Source of the DNA: Anaerolineales bacterium
Lineage (GTDB): Bacteria > Chloroflexota > Anaerolineae > Anaerolineales > UBA4823
Length of the DNA: 5,038 bases
Direction: 5' to 3'
Assembly: GCA_020853835.1 (NCBI GenBank)
Contig: JADYYC010000193.1
Span: 1 to 5,038, forward strand
Positions 4,804 through 5,038 of this stretch are shown one piece after another. The position numbers were made by a program, and so were the translations under genes. Under the pieces are notes generated by a model. That model did not search any database and was not told the DNA's origin. It saw only the letters and a program-made list of their open reading frames with translations. Each line of letters begins with the position of its first letter. Positions within the stretch are counted from its first letter, which is position 1.

Positions 4804-5038
4804 AGAAGCTCCTCACTCGGCGACGGCTGAAAGTCCAGGCCAGCCACGCCAGCCAGACCAGATTGACGCCCAGCGCAAATTGCCAGTTGACGTTCCAATC
4901 CCGGTTGGCTGCCAGCAGCGTCCGCTCCAGCCAGTCGTAGGCTAAAAACAGCAGCGCCAGCGCCAGCGCAAACTCCCGGCCGTATCGCAGCCCCCGCCAC
5001 AACCGCCAGGCGCTGATCGCAAACAGCGCCCCCCAAAC
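4769..5038 (-). CDS. Small integral membrane protein of unknown function (5' end outside window)
   Basis: The frame is open to the right edge and ends with TAA at 4769-4771, so 89 C-terminal residues are visible. There are about three hydrophobic segments: VWGALFAISAW at the edge, EFALALALLFLAYDWL, and FALGVNLVWLAWLAWTF, separated by a Trp/Arg/Asn-rich loop (ERTLLAANRDWNVNW). A very basic then mixed-charge cytoplasmic tail follows (SRRRVRSFFERENERNSER). By the positive-inside rule the C-terminus is probably cytoplasmic. A TTG at 5000-5002 could be an internal start, but the hydrophobic reading continues upstream of it, so I prefer a truncated gene. I do not recognise the family. Its last 35 bp overlap the carboxyltransferase start, which suggests translational coupling and membership of the same operon. 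Confidence 0.65.
   Translation of the reverse strand, partial: VWGALFAISAWRLWRGLRYGREFALALALLFLAYDWLERTLLAANRDWNVNWQFALGVNLVWLAWLAWTFSRRRVRSFFERENERNSER
4809..4814 (-). promoter_or_regulatory. Shine-Dalgarno GAGGAG deciding the TTG start of the carboxyltransferase
   Basis: On the minus strand GAGGAG stands 5 bases before TTG (4801-4803). It lies inside the coding region of the upstream membrane protein. Because a TGA in the carboxyltransferase frame (4813-4815) overlaps this site, the protein cannot start further upstream, so the SD and TTG together define the start. Confidence 0.8.

Noticed and set aside
3235..4830. 531-codon open frame on the plus strand opposite the carboxyltransferase
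   Set aside because: It is the antisense shadow of a GC-rich gene. The translation is His/Val/Arg/Asp-rich with no domain, while the minus strand encodes a full conserved carboxyltransferase.
4815..5038. Promoter directly upstream of the carboxyltransferase
   Set aside because: The region is occupied by the membrane-protein frame and I could not pick out a convincing -35/-10 pair. The operon promoter probably lies beyond the window.

Overview
The window is GC-rich bacterial chromosomal DNA with dense gene packing. Stand-alone biotin carboxylase, biotin carrier and carboxyltransferase genes, the use of a TTG start, and general sequence resemblance suggest an environmental Chloroflexota (Anaerolineae-like) bacterium. 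That assignment is an inference from recollection, not a database result.

Layout. Positions 3-122 (+ strand) hold the last 39 codons of a gene that enters from the left; its end looks like a glutamate racemase C-terminus. Positions 123-557 are non-coding and lie between two convergent gene ends. They carry three copies of a 92-93 bp imperfect inverted repeat. Each copy can fold into a four-armed cloverleaf with no unpaired base at the junction. A separate 33-bp perfect palindromic hairpin sits between copies 2 and 3. From 558 to the right edge every gene is on the minus strand, in the transcription order: partial membrane protein (enters from the right edge), acyl-CoA carboxylase carboxyltransferase, biotin carboxylase, biotin carboxyl carrier protein, CYTH-domain phosphohydrolase/cyclase-like protein. 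The junctions are a 35-bp overlap, then gaps of 8, 10 and 19 bp, which strongly suggests one operon.

The three middle genes together supply a complete biotin-dependent acyl-CoA carboxylase. The biotin carboxylase loads CO2 from bicarbonate onto biotin using ATP, the carrier protein bears the biotin on Lys131, and the carboxyltransferase moves the carboxylate to an acyl-CoA. The carboxyltransferase is of the PccB/AccD5 type. Propionyl-CoA (giving methylmalonyl-CoA) and/or acetyl-CoA (giving malonyl-CoA) are therefore the expected substrates. The CYTH protein probably acts on a triphosphate-containing substrate; any functional link to the carboxylase is unproven.

The coding part is ordinary metabolism. 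The part that rewards a second look is the repeat array at 153-541. I see no clear evidence of a new multi-gene system.
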